The notes under the pieces are model-generated. The model did no database searches. It had not been told where the DNA came from and saw only the letters and a program-made list of their open reading frames with translations. Shown here piece by piece: positions 51,501 to 60,955 of a stretch of 64,000 bases of DNA. The translations under genes and the position numbers were made by a program. Each line of letters begins with the position of its first letter. The stretch's first letter is position 1. Source of the DNA: Acidicapsa dinghuensis (GTDB taxonomy: Bacteria > Acidobacteriota > Terriglobia > Terriglobales > Acidobacteriaceae); assembly GCF_025685685.1 (NCBI RefSeq), contig NZ_JAGSYH010000007.1, forward strand, positions 124,001 through 188,000. Direction: 5' to 3'.

Positions 51501-54377
51501 ATGCGTTCATTACGATCAATCGCACTTTTTGTTCAGATTCTGCTAATGGCTGGTACGTGCATCGGCGTTGGCTACGCGGAGCCAGCGGCTACCGGAACGG
51601 TACACGGGACGGTAACCGACCCGACGGGCGCGCTCATTCCGACGGCTACGATTGTCATTTCTAATACCGATGGCTTTTCCAAGACTGTGCCGGTGAAGGC
51701 AGATGGCACCTATGAGATTACTAACCTCGTCCCAGGCCGCTACGCCCTCGCGATCACAGCCGAGGGCTTTGCAGACGCGAGCAAACAGGATGTCCTGGTT
51801 TACGGAGGCAAGTCTGCTCTGGTCAACGTTGTGATGCAGTTGCCTGTTGAAAAGCAGGAAGTACAGGTGGACGCAAATGCGGTTGGCGTGGACACAACGC
51901 CTGACAACAATGCGAGCGCGATTGTGATCAAGGGTAAGGATCTTGATGCACTGTCCGATGATCCAGACGAATTGCAGAATGAGCTGACTGCGCTGGCAGG
52001 TCCCTCGGCTGGACCGAGCGGCGGGCAGATCTACATCGATGGATTTACGGGCGGACAATTGCCTCCGAAATCTTCTATCCGAGAGATTCGTGTCAACCAA
52101 AACCCGTTCTCGTCGCAATACGACAAGCTGGGCTATGGCCGTATTGAGATTCTCACCAAGCCCGGAACAGACAAGTTTCATGGCATGGTGATGATCAATG
52201 GCAATGATTCGGCATTCAACTCACTGAATCCCTTTGTAACGAATGAGCCGCCCTACTACAGCACGTTTATGAACGGCTTTGCCAGCGGCTCGTTGAATAA
52301 GAATGCTTCATGGTTTGTGAATGTGTTTCGGCGCGATAATCAGTCGAACTCAATCGTCAACGCTGAACTGCTCGATGCGAGCGGGAGCCAATATAACTTC
52401 ACACAGGCTTATACAAATCCCCAGTCGCGTCTGGATGTAAGCCCACGATTCGACTTTCAGCTTGGAAAGAACAATACATTAAGCGTTCGCTACATGTTTG
52501 ACCGGCAGAAAGAAACCAACGATGGCGTGTCACAGTTTTCATTGGCAAGCCAGGCCTACAACCTAACGAACTACGAAAACACACTGCAGCTGAGCGATAC
52601 GCAGATCCTTAGCCCGAACATGATCAACGAAACACGCTTTCAGTACACTCGCGATCGAGATCTGGAGGCTGCGCAGAACAGCGACCCAACCGTTACCGTA
52701 CAGGGCGCATTTACGAGCGGTGGCAACACTATCGGTACAGTGCGGGACAATCAGGATCGCTATGAGCTGCAAAACTACACGACGGACATTGTAGGACGTC
52801 ACTCGATCAACTTTGGGGTACGCCTGCGGCTGACGCGCGATTCTAACTACTCGACAAGCGGCTTTAATGGAACCTACATTTATTCGTCGCTTGCGGATTA
52901 TGCGGCAAACACTCCCTCACAATACACAGTGACGGCGGGCAATCCTGGAGCCGTTGTGAACCTCTTCGACGCTGGTTTGTTTTACCAGGACGATTTTAAG
53001 ATCAAGCCGAACCTGACTTTCAGCTATGGATTGCGGTACGAGGCTCAAAACCGTATCAGTGATCACTCCGACTGGGGTCCGCGTCTCTCATTTGCATGGG
53101 CGCCCCCGACAAAAAATGGCAAGCCGGCGAAGACCGTGATTCGTGGCGGTTATGGGTGGTTCTTCGATCGCTTTGGTTCAACCTATGTTCTGGATGCGAT
53201 TCGCCAGAATGGAATCAACCAGCAACAGTATGTGATTCAGAATCCGGACTTTTATGAGAACGCTCCTTCCACGAGTGAACTGGCAGCGAGCAACACCGTT
53301 GCTCCTACGATCTACGAGGTTGCTCCGCATTTGAAGGCCGCTGTCAATATGCAAGCAGCCATTGGAGTGGAACAACAGATCGGCAAGATAGCGACGATTT
53401 CAGCGACGTATATCAACTCACGCGGTGTGCATCAATATCTGAGCGACAACGTGAATGCTTACCTGCCAGAGACCTACGACGCTGCAACCGGAACCGGCAC
53501 ACGGCCTAACGGCATCAACGAGAATATTTATCAGTTCCAATCAGGTGGCGTATACAACCAGAACCAGATCATTCTCAACTACAGTGTGCGCGCCAAGCGT
53601 GTGTCACTCTTTGGCTTTTACCTGACGAACTTCGCGAAGGCGGATACGTCGGGCGCAACATATTTCCCTTCGAATCAGTTCGACCCTGGTGCTGATTATG
53701 GCCGGTCCAATTTCGACGTTCGCAGCCGCTTCCTGCTGGGTGGCAACCTGAGCGCTCCGTATGGAGTTTCGTTCAGCCCGTTTTTGGTCGCAGACTCGGG
53801 GCAACCGTTCAACATCGTTCTTGGCCAGGATCTGAATGGCGACAACCAGTTCAACGATCGGCCTGCCTTTGCAACGGCGAGCAGCACGGATACCGTCACT
53901 ACCAGCTACGGAACGTTTGATCTTGATCCGGCATGGAATGCACAGCGCATTCCGTACAACTATGGCAATGGCCCGGCGCAGCTAAGCATGAATATGCGCG
54001 TCAGCAAATCGTTTGGCATTGGCCCGCGCGTAACAAGCGGATCTGGTGCGAGTTCTGGCGGGCCCGGTGGACCTGGCGGCGGGGGACCACCCCCTGGAGG
54101 TGGCGGACCGGGAGGCGGGGGGCCTGGCGGCGGACTCGGACCAGGAGGGCTGAGCCGCAGTGGCGGACCTCCGCGGCTTGACCAAGCGTTGCCACGGCGC
54201 TATAGCCTCAATTTCGCAGCGATGACACGAAACGTCTTCAACAACGTCAATCTTGGACAGCCGGTCAATGTTCTCGGCTCGACACTCTTCGGCAAATCCA
54301 ACTCACTTGCTGGCGGCTTCTTCTCATCTCCAGCGTCGAACCGCAGCATCGACCTGCAGATGAGCTTCAACTTCTGA
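51501..54377 (+). CDS. TonB-dependent receptor with regulatory-like domain and Gly/Pro-rich insert
   Basis: 958 residues from ATG 51501, which has AGGAGG eight bases upstream and starts a signal peptide (SIALFVQILLMAGTCIGVGYA); earlier in-frame ATG 51396 is less likely. A carboxypeptidase-regulatory-like domain (GTVHGTVTDPTGALIPTATI) precedes a plug (GGQIYIDGFTGGQLPPKSSI) and a large barrel ending LQMSFNF. Residues about 847-890 form a Gly/Pro-rich insert of some 40 residues just before the last strands. Substrate is unknown. The divergent CpxA/CpxR-like pair may regulate it. Confidence 0.9.
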   Translation: MRSLRSIALFVQILLMAGTCIGVGYAEPAATGTVHGTVTDPTGALIPTATIVISNTDGFSKTVPVKADGTYEITNLVPGRYALAITAEGFADASKQDVLVYGGKSALVNVVMQLPVEKQEVQVDANAVGVDTTPDNNASAIVIKGKDLDALSDDPDELQNELTALAGPSAGPSGGQIYIDGFTGGQLPPKSSIREIRVNQNPFSSQYDKLGYGRIEILTKPGTDKFHGMVMINGNDSAFNSLNPFVTNEPPYYSTFMNGFASGSLNKNASWFVNVFRRDNQSNSIVNAELLDASGSQYNFTQAYTNPQSRLDVSPRFDFQLGKNNTLSVRYMFDRQKETNDGVSQFSLASQAYNLTNYENTLQLSDTQILSPNMINETRFQYTRDRDLEAAQNSDPTVTVQGAFTSGGNTIGTVRDNQDRYELQNYTTDIVGRHSINFGVRLRLTRDSNYSTSGFNGTYIYSSLADYAANTPSQYTVTAGNPGAVVNLFDAGLFYQDDFKIKPNLTFSYGLRYEAQNRISDHSDWGPRLSFAWAPPTKNGKPAKTVIRGGYGWFFDRFGSTYVLDAIRQNGINQQQYVIQNPDFYENAPSTSELAASNTVAPTIYEVAPHLKAAVNMQAAIGVEQQIGKIATISATYINSRGVHQYLSDNVNAYLPETYDAATGTGTRPNGINENIYQFQSGGVYNQNQIILNYSVRAKRVSLFGFYLTNFAKADTSGATYFPSNQFDPGADYGRSNFDVRSRFLLGGNLSAPYGVSFSPFLVADSGQPFNIVLGQDLNGDNQFNDRPAFATASSTDTVTTSYGTFDLDPAWNAQRIPYNYGNGPAQLSMNMRVSKSFGIGPRVTSGSGASSGGPGGPGGGGPPPGGGGPGGGGPGGGLGPGGLSRSGGPPRLDQALPRRYSLNFAAMTRNVFNNVNLGQPVNVLGSTLFGKSNSLAGGFFSSPASNRSIDLQMSFNF

Positions 54378-54404
54378 GAACTCCTTGCAACCTGTAACAA
54401 ATCA

Positions 54405-54438
54405 AGCCTCACGGAAGGTCATTCTCCGTGGGGCTTTT
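54405..54438 (+). terminator. Rho-independent terminator after the receptor gene
   Basis: AGCCTCACGGA pairs with TCCGTGGGGCT, followed by a run of T residues (TTTTTC). It lies 27 bases after the stop codon. Confidence 0.85.
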
Positions 54439-54456
54439 TCTTTTTACGCACAAGTG

Positions 54457-55524
54457 CTATGAGAGGACGGGAATACGCCGTTCTGGTTTTGGAGCGGCGG
54501 GGCTGAAACATGCAAGCTTTAGTTCCGACACTTCTCCTGGAAGAACGGCCACCTGTTCTTCGATGATGGCACGCACTTGCTCCGGCGATGCGGCTGCACG
54601 AAGATTGAGCAATAGTTCATGGTGTATGTCTGGCGAAGCGTCCAGGTCACCGTCCACCGTGGGTTCGTCTCCATTGGCACAGAGCGCGGCTTTGATCCAT
54701 CCAGTGGAAGCGCGCGCAATCATTTTCAGATGGACGATCGGAATGTTCGCAGATGTAAGCGCATGATCGATGCCATCCAACAAAGGACCAGCCATCATGG
54801 CGGGAGATGCAGCGGCAGGAAGAGTTATTTTCAGACTGAGATTGAGCCACGCCAAGGCTGCTTCTGCTTGTGCGTATCGCTCATAATCGATGTCGAGAGA
54901 TTGAGATCCAACGGTTAAAGTGCCACTCAATACTTCGTCTAACCACTCCGCAATCCCCTGCCCTGCTCTGGCGCTGATGCGACGGGTACGAACTCCGGGA
55001 ATCTGCATTGCACTCGGATAGATATCTGCCTTTGTCATGCAAACAATATCCGCCTCCTGCAGCTGTTTCCGCCAAAGAAACTGCATATCGGAATCAATGT
55101 CAAGGCCCTGCATCGCTTCTACTCGTTTCGGGTCCACCAACACGGTGAAAGGAGCAACACGGCACAGTTCGAACTCCTGAAGCAGCGGGTTCAGAACGGT
55201 TGCGACCAGATCGGTGCAACTTCCTACTGGCTCGGCAAAGATAACTTCGGGCGCATAGTTGAGCAGATCAGCAATGGTTGAGCGCAAATCGGAAAGGCGG
55301 CAACAGAAGCAGCCTCCTGTGACCTCGCGTGAAGCGATTCCTCGCAGCTCTGCCTGGAGTGTGTCCACCAGTTCTTCGCTTTGATCATTGAGAATCGCGG
55401 CGCAGCGAATGTTACGGGCCTTCAGCATTCTGGCCGCTTCAAGAATGAGCGTTGTCTTACCTGCTCCAAGAAAACCGCCGACGAGCACAACCCATGGCTT
55501 GATGGATATTCGATGTTGGCTCAT
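54457..55524 (-). CDS. CobW/COG0523-family GTPase
   Basis: 355 residues. The P-loop GGFLGAGKTT is at 16-25 and the metal-binding CxCC motif GGCFCC at 71-75, both diagnostic of COG0523 G3E GTPases that insert or traffic metals (Zn, Co). NKxD is replaced by TKAD. The C-terminal CobW_C domain is less obvious. It overlaps the GH116 gene by four bases, so both are probably translated from one message. Metal choice and client are unknown. Confidence 0.88.
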   Translation of the reverse strand: MSQHRISIKPWVVLVGGFLGAGKTTLILEAARMLKARNIRCAAILNDQSEELVDTLQAELRGIASREVTGGCFCCRLSDLRSTIADLLNYAPEVIFAEPVGSCTDLVATVLNPLLQEFELCRVAPFTVLVDPKRVEAMQGLDIDSDMQFLWRKQLQEADIVCMTKADIYPSAMQIPGVRTRRISARAGQGIAEWLDEVLSGTLTVGSQSLDIDYERYAQAEAALAWLNLSLKITLPAAASPAMMAGPLLDGIDHALTSANIPIVHLKMIARASTGWIKAALCANGDEPTVDGDLDASPDIHHELLLNLRAAASPEQVRAIIEEQVAVLPGEVSELKLACFSPAAPKPERRIPVLS

Positions 55525-58232
55525 GCGCGAATCTCAATTTGAAGTGGGCTTTGTGGAGAAAGCGTGGCAGCTTCGGCGAGTGTGACGACGGTCCGTCCGG
55601 CCTTATCTTGCTGGCTACACTGCAAGGATGTGCTGCCGAGATGCGCGGTTATCTCGCGGCCTGAAGCGGCAATCTCATACGTACGGCAACGCAGCGTTCC
55701 GTGCAGCACGTTAATGCGCAGTTGTGTTGCTTGCGGACGTTTGCGAATGGAAAACGTGCCCCATCCGCTTGCCGCTGACCAGAAGCATTCGAAGCGATCA
55801 CTGGAGACGCGTGGCACAACTGTGAGCGAACTTGATGGCCCATCATAGACGAATCCGCTCAAAGCAACGAATAGAGACCATGCGGACATGGCGCGCGCGT
55901 AATGATGGCCGCATTCGGCTTCGTCCCATGGATTGCGCTTTTCTCCGTCATAGCGCGCGCGTGACGTATGAACGATCTCAATGCCCTGCTCTTCCATTCC
56001 ATACAACATCATTAACGTTGCGGCAGGATACTCGATCCCTGTCCAAGCCTCGGAGAAATACGGAAACGGAATTGTTGGCCGTTCGGCTTTGCCGTAATCG
56101 CAGACCACGACCGCAGCTTCATCATTCAAAACATAGGTGCGAGCTACATTGTCGTGATGTGCAACACTGCGCTTGTAGTTATAGCGATAGATCGACTGCA
56201 GTGCAGAGCGGATATGCTCCGATGACAGCAGCGGGTCCATGCCGCCGACGCTTGCGACGTATTGCCCTATGAGCTGATCGACGAAGCAACCCGATCCTAC
56301 CTGGTATTCAGGATGCTCTGTATCCTCTGACCCCATGTCGCTGCGCAGGTTGGGAGCTATCTGATCTTTATGGAACCCGCGCACTTGCTGAATGTAGAAT
56401 TCGCCGTTGAAGAGATTTGCGTCGATCCATTGACTGCCTTTTTCAAGGAGGCTGCGGTATCGCTGAGCTGACGCGTCGTCGCCTGCTGCATGCGCCATCT
56501 GCTCTGATGCGCGAAGCGCGGCAAGATAGTAGACACTGCACATGGGGTTCGGCCCATAGAACTCGACGTCGTAGGTATTGTGCTGCACTCCTTCAAAGAC
56601 ACCGTCGCGATTACTGTCCCAGCCGCCTTGAATCCATGCGAATTCAAGCGCCTTCTTGATGCGTGGCCAGTTTTCGTGCAGCCATGCGTTATCGCCCGAG
56701 AGCTTCCAGTCAAGCCACGCATGAACGATCTGCCCCATCTGTCCATCTGCGGCGGCGAATCCCCAGCGCGATTTTCCATCGGGAAGAGTCTGACGGAAAT
56801 GAATCGCGCCGACATCATCCATGGAATAGCCGAATGCGCTCCTGCGCAGAGATCTTGCGAACGAAGGAAATAGAAACGGTGTTACCGTTTCATAGTTCCA
56901 GACGTGTGTGCAGTTGCCGAAGCAGCATCCGCGTGTGTCGTCGCTGCCCTCGAAGCCATGAAACTCTCCATCGGCAGTGCGAAAGCAGGTGGTTGTCGCG
57001 AGCGTAGACAAATTAGCGCTTGCCGCATCCTTTACAGCGGCGGGCAAGGTGCTGCTCCTCAGTGCATCTGCGAAGAGGCGCGTCTTCGCTTCAAGGCGCT
57101 CGAGATTCTCCGATGTATACACGACGGCCTGCCACGCATCGTGAAAGCGCGTCGCGTAGTAGTTTCCGATTACTGTCTTTTCTTCACCTGGAGGCGCATC
57201 CCAGCCGATCCAATCAGGCGTGCGGTTGGGAAAGTGCCATCCGAGAAGAAAGAGAAACTCCGCGCTGCCACCAGCGGCGATTGTTTGTTGCACGCAAAGA
57301 GCGGCAACCGAGTTGTGTGGATCGGGTTGGGCTCCGAGTTCACCACTCTTCGTGAATTGGTCCCAGAAGAGCAGCGGCGAATTCCACCATCGGCCAGCAG
57401 GCCAACCGGTCCAATACGAAAGCGTTCCATTCTTACCGGGCACGGCTGCCAGAGCGATGGTACCCGACATTGGATCTGCCTGAGTGAGCGTTGTATTTTG
57501 CATCAGCAATCCCTGCACGTGAGCTTCGGAACGGTAAGTATTGATGCGCTGCTGATCCGTGTCGCCATTGCGAATGGGATTGTCGAGTGAGAAGGCCACG
57601 CTTACTTTAGCCTGTGTGTGGCCTGGATTTTTTACTGTGTAGCGAAATACGGCCACGGGAAGTCCGGAATCATCCGGCTCGTGAGGAATAAAGGGAGAAA
57701 AGGCGTCCAGCGCAACTGTCACGGGCAAAGAGCGATCTTCAAAATCGATATGCGCCAGTGGGTACTCGCCGGTAAAGACTGCACCTTCGAGACGGCTCAA
57801 GCCGGGCACATTGTTTGAACCGAGGCCATCCTGCCCTTCATAAGGAGGCAGAATGCGCGATTCGAGGACGCGGGCCACGGGCTTCTCATTGCCCGCCTGC
57901 ATCCAAATGGACGGAAATGCGTACGAAGGCCGAAAGCCTTTGTTGGGCCGGTTAAAAATCTCCCAGTCACGCAACTGACCGCGGCCGCCAAGAGCCACGC
58001 TGCCCGCTGCGACGCCACCAAGCGGAAAAGCGATCATGTGAAGCGCTCTGCCGCGAAAGACCCGAGGATACTCTGCAGGGAGGCGAGACGGAGCAACCTC
58101 TGAGGCCCTTGATTCAGGGTGCGCGGAAGGCGTGGCACCATGTAGTGCTGCTGATGCCTGCGCTGCGGTGCCTACAACACCCGCTGCTTTCTTAATGAAA
58201 TCTCTTCTATCGATTTTGAGTTGATCTGCCAT
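55521..58232 (-). CDS. Tat-exported GH116-family glycoside hydrolase
   Basis: 903 residues. RRDFIKKAAG is a Tat motif at the N-terminus. An N-terminal beta domain (IAFPLGGVAAGSVALGGRG, DWEIFNRPNKG) is followed by an (alpha/alpha)6 barrel. HNTYDVEFYGPNPMC near residue 555 carries the Glu expected as the nucleophile in GH116 enzymes, and EAWTGIEYPAA follows later. GH116 members are beta-glucosidases, beta-xylosidases or glucosylceramidase-like enzymes. GGAG lies upstream of the ATG. Its coupling to a metal-chaperone GTPase is unusual. Confidence 0.9.
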   Translation of the reverse strand: MADQLKIDRRDFIKKAAGVVGTAAQASAALHGATPSAHPESRASEVAPSRLPAEYPRVFRGRALHMIAFPLGGVAAGSVALGGRGQLRDWEIFNRPNKGFRPSYAFPSIWMQAGNEKPVARVLESRILPPYEGQDGLGSNNVPGLSRLEGAVFTGEYPLAHIDFEDRSLPVTVALDAFSPFIPHEPDDSGLPVAVFRYTVKNPGHTQAKVSVAFSLDNPIRNGDTDQQRINTYRSEAHVQGLLMQNTTLTQADPMSGTIALAAVPGKNGTLSYWTGWPAGRWWNSPLLFWDQFTKSGELGAQPDPHNSVAALCVQQTIAAGGSAEFLFLLGWHFPNRTPDWIGWDAPPGEEKTVIGNYYATRFHDAWQAVVYTSENLERLEAKTRLFADALRSSTLPAAVKDAASANLSTLATTTCFRTADGEFHGFEGSDDTRGCCFGNCTHVWNYETVTPFLFPSFARSLRRSAFGYSMDDVGAIHFRQTLPDGKSRWGFAAADGQMGQIVHAWLDWKLSGDNAWLHENWPRIKKALEFAWIQGGWDSNRDGVFEGVQHNTYDVEFYGPNPMCSVYYLAALRASEQMAHAAGDDASAQRYRSLLEKGSQWIDANLFNGEFYIQQVRGFHKDQIAPNLRSDMGSEDTEHPEYQVGSGCFVDQLIGQYVASVGGMDPLLSSEHIRSALQSIYRYNYKRSVAHHDNVARTYVLNDEAAVVVCDYGKAERPTIPFPYFSEAWTGIEYPAATLMMLYGMEEQGIEIVHTSRARYDGEKRNPWDEAECGHHYARAMSAWSLFVALSGFVYDGPSSSLTVVPRVSSDRFECFWSAASGWGTFSIRKRPQATQLRINVLHGTLRCRTYEIAASGREITAHLGSTSLQCSQQDKAGRTVVTLAEAATLSPQSPLQIEIRA

Positions 58233-58478
58233 GTGCTCCGTTCTGCCTCAGACGGTCCGTTTTCAGCGTGCTGCAAAAGCGCCAAAGCAACGCACTCCAC
58301 TTTACAGCCACGATGAGAGGATTCATGCGAGACGCGCTGGGGAGAAGACAATCGGTTAACGCCGATCGCCCCAATCATTGACCCGATCGCCGCCAACCCG
58401 TTAGGATAATGAAGTTGCTGCTTCTTCGAAAAACAGATTCGAGGTTGAGCCGGCAACCGCGTGGAAGTTTCTTTCTGT

Positions 58479-58552
58479 TGCCCCCTCGTTCAATGGTAGG
58501 ACAGCTGACTCTGACTCAGCATATGGTGGTTCGAATCCATCGGGGGCAACCA
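58479..58552 (+). tRNA. tRNA-Gln (anticodon CTG)
   Basis: Acceptor stem TGCCCCC/GGGGGCA, D-arm GTTC/GGAC, anticodon stem GCTGA/TCAGC with loop CTCTGAC (anticodon CTG), T-arm GGTGG-TTCGAAT-CCATC, discriminator A and an encoded CCA. All arms pair correctly. Confidence 0.95.
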
Positions 58553-58620
58553 ATCTCTTTTGGAATCAATTAAATAGAAGATCCTTCATTTTGATAATCA
58601 TCGAAATTTAGTCCAGGTTA

Positions 58621-58633
58621 GTCCAACTTGGAC
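58621..58633. promoter_or_regulatory. Perfect inverted repeat, candidate operator
   Basis: GTCCAA-C-TTGGAC, with another TTAGTCC half-site just upstream. It lies 167 bases ahead of the AhpD-like gene and may be bound by the XRE-type regulator of that operon. Confidence 0.4.
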
Positions 58634-58644
58634 CAATTCTTGAC

Positions 58645-58667
58645 AGACCGGATTCCCTGTACGGTCT
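58645..58667. promoter_or_regulatory. Second inverted repeat in the same promoter region
   Basis: AGACCG and CGGTCT separated by 11 bases, directly overlapping a TTGACA (58640-58645). A TAATAT at 58670 is 24 bases from it, too far for an ordinary sigma-70 promoter. Confidence 0.35.
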
Positions 58668-58799
58668 CTTAATATCGGATAGATAGCTAGGCGCAGCGAT
58701 TACATCGCAGGTAATTGCTGCGATTTTCATGCTGGGCGATAGTAGGCATGTAGCCGAACGGGATGTCCCGTAACGCTGCGGATCAATAAAGGAGAATAC

Positions 58800-59348
58800 A
58801 TGCCGAACTATCCAGTTCATACGATCGCCTCAGCACCGGAGGGTTCGAAGCCGGCGCTCGAACAGCTCAAGAAGGCTTTCGGTGTTTTGCCGAACCTTCC
58901 CGCAGTCATCGCAAATTCACCGAAACTCATCAACTCCCTCGTTGGCCTGTTTGGGCAGGTGCATAGCCCAGGACTCAGCGAGGCGGAAAATCAGATCGTT
59001 CTGCTGACGGACGCGGTCACGAATTCGAGCACCTACGCAGTAGCGTTCCACACGGCGTTGGCTCTCCAGCAGGGAATCAGTTCTGAGGAGACAACCGCAA
59101 TTCGTGAGCGACGCTTACCCGCAGACAAACGATTTGCGGCGCTTTCAGCACTGGCAAAGGCGCTGATTGAAAAACGCGGGCACCTGAGTGAGCAGGAACT
59201 TGACTCATTTATTGCTGCGGGCTTCACGAAGGAGCAGGTCCTGGAAGTTATCGCTATTGTGGCGGCATCGACGATCACCAACTACACCGGAACTATCGGC
59301 AATCCGCCGTTAGAAGAATCCTTCCGGCAGTACTCCTGGCAGAGTTGA
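58800..59348 (+). CDS. AhpD/carboxymuconolactone-decarboxylase-like protein lacking the CxxC
   Basis: 182 residues, all-helical CMD fold. The active-site pattern in AhpD-type proteins is N-x-C-x-Y-C-x-x-x-H; here it reads NSSTYAVAFH, so Ser77 and Ala80 replace both cysteines while Asn75, Tyr79 and His84 remain. Peroxidase activity through a Cys pair is therefore impossible. AAAGGAG precedes the start. It is followed by an XRE-type regulator and a DJ-1/PfpI protein, which suggests a stress or detoxification operon. Confidence 0.85.
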   Translation: MPNYPVHTIASAPEGSKPALEQLKKAFGVLPNLPAVIANSPKLINSLVGLFGQVHSPGLSEAENQIVLLTDAVTNSSTYAVAFHTALALQQGISSEETTAIRERRLPADKRFAALSALAKALIEKRGHLSEQELDSFIAAGFTKEQVLEVIAIVAASTITNYTGTIGNPPLEESFRQYSWQS

Positions 59349-59417
59349 GCGCGGAGAACGAAGACCAACGTATCTGCTGTTCATGCTGCTTTGTTCAATC
59401 CTTCGAAGGAGGAGATC

Positions 59418-60209
59418 GTGGTGGGAACGCAAACTGCATTAACTGTTCCTCAGCTTGGCGAACTGCTGCGCTACTGGAGACAGGAGCGCGGCAAGAGTCA
59501 ACTCGACCTCTCGATGGATACCGGCTTCTCGCAACGCCATCTGAGTTTTGTGGAAAGCGGGCGCAGCGCTCCAAGCCGGGATTTTCTTTCCATCGTCTCC
59601 GATGCTCTAAACATTCCTCTCCGCGAGCGCAATGTTCTCTTGCTGGCGTCGGGATTCGCTCCGCAGTTCAGCGAGCAAAGCATCGACGCCGGGCAGTTGG
59701 AGGTCGTGACGCGGGCCATCGATCGAATGTTGCAGCAGCATGAGCCACACCCGGCATTGGTGCTCGACCGGTATTGGAATGTGATTCGGACGAATGAGGC
59801 CGCGCCGCGATTCTTTGGATCGTTTATAGATATGGAGAAGAGACCTAAGCCGCGTAATCTTCTCCATTTGATGTTCGATCCCGCAGGAATGCGGCCCTTT
59901 GTTGAGGAGTGGGAAAGGGTCGCGTCCGGTTTGTTGCAAAGGATTCGACGGGAAGCGGTAGGGCAGGTAGTGGATGCGAAATTGCAGGAGTTACTGAATA
60001 AGCTGCGGGAGTATCCAGGTGTTTCAGCGCTAAAACCATTACTCACGCCGCAAAGTCCGGTATTACCGATTGTGTTTCGAAAAGGCAATCAACGATTCTC
60101 GTACTTCTCTTTGATCACAACCGTCGGTACACCGCAGTGCATCACGGCGCAGGAACTGCGCGTGGAGTGCATGTTTCCGACAGAGACGGAGGAAAAATCG
60201 GCGTCATGA
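59418..60209 (+). CDS. XRE-family regulator with MmyB-like C-terminal domain
   Basis: 263 residues from a GTG at 59418, which follows AAGGAGG; a second GTG at 59421 is equally possible. The helix-turn-helix is at about 10-65 (LLRYWRQERGKSQLDLSMDTGFS, split by the recognition helix), and the C-terminal region (LVLDRYWNVIRTNEAAPRFF) is the MmyB-like ligand domain. Such regulators commonly control an adjacent oxidoreductase or hydrolase. It overlaps the DJ-1 gene by ATGA and is most likely autoregulatory through the palindromes near 58621. Confidence 0.88.
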   Translation: MVGTQTALTVPQLGELLRYWRQERGKSQLDLSMDTGFSQRHLSFVESGRSAPSRDFLSIVSDALNIPLRERNVLLLASGFAPQFSEQSIDAGQLEVVTRAIDRMLQQHEPHPALVLDRYWNVIRTNEAAPRFFGSFIDMEKRPKPRNLLHLMFDPAGMRPFVEEWERVASGLLQRIRREAVGQVVDAKLQELLNKLREYPGVSALKPLLTPQSPVLPIVFRKGNQRFSYFSLITTVGTPQCITAQELRVECMFPTETEEKSAS

Positions 60210-60955
60210 GTATTCCCTTATTTGTCAGCGAGAGATCACGTCCGAAAGTCACAACGCTGCCGCTTTCTGTGGGCTGCCTCATCTTCGAGCGAATGGATCA
60301 GATTGACTTCACAGGACCGTTCGAAGTCCTTTCGCGTATGCCGGACACAACGATCCACGTCATCGGAAAGGACGCTGCGCCTGTTCGCGACGTGCAAGGG
60401 CTTCGACTTTCGCCGGATGTGAGCATTGCGGAAGCTGGGCTCTTCGATGTTCTGGTCGTGCCTGGTGGTTATGGACAGCAGGTACTCATGCACGACGAAG
60501 AAGTGCTTGGACTGATCCGCAAACACATTCAGAATGAGAAGCTGGTGTTTTCAGTCTGCACTGGAGCGTTGCTTTGCGGTGCGGCGGATGTGCTCGTGGG
60601 TAGACAGGTGACGACACACTGGTCTGCACGGCACCTGATGCCGCACTACGGTGCGGATCTTGTGGATGCAAGAGTCGCCGTAGACGGCAACATCATCAGC
60701 GCCGCCGGCGTGACAGCCGGACTGGATGCAGCTCTTGTGCTGGTCTCACTTCTGAGAGGAGATGCGGCTGCTCAAGAGATCCAACTCGCAATTGAATACT
60801 CGCCTGCGCCTGTTTTCCATAGCGGAAGTCCGCACACTGCTCCGGCTGACGTGGTCCAGAGCTTCCAGAAAAAGTATGAACCCATAGGAGCCGCGAGAGA
60901 AGCGGAAGCGATTCGCTATGCGGCGAGCAGTGTAGCCTCTCGCAGCGGAAGCTGA
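60206..60955 (+). CDS. DJ-1/PfpI-family protein, isonitrile hydratase-like
   Basis: 249 residues from the ATG overlapping the previous stop. The nucleophile is Cys118 in FSVCTGALLCG at the elbow; the partner acidic residue is the Asp/Glu in IDFTGPFEVLS, and THWSARHLMPHYG follows, as in isocyanide hydratases. The likely reaction is hydration of an isonitrile to an N-formamide, though glyoxalase or chaperone functions exist in the family. As the third gene of the operon it fits a small-molecule detoxification set. Confidence 0.88.
   Translation: MSIPLFVSERSRPKVTTLPLSVGCLIFERMDQIDFTGPFEVLSRMPDTTIHVIGKDAAPVRDVQGLRLSPDVSIAEAGLFDVLVVPGGYGQQVLMHDEEVLGLIRKHIQNEKLVFSVCTGALLCGAADVLVGRQVTTHWSARHLMPHYGADLVDARVAVDGNIISAAGVTAGLDAALVLVSLLRGDAAAQEIQLAIEYSPAPVFHSGSPHTAPADVVQSFQKKYEPIGAAREAEAIRYAASSVASRSGS

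Noticed and set aside
58640..58675. Sigma-70 promoter TTGACA...TAATAT before the AhpD-like gene
   Set aside because: The 24-base spacer is too long for a normal promoter and longer than the stretched spacers of MerR-type promoters.
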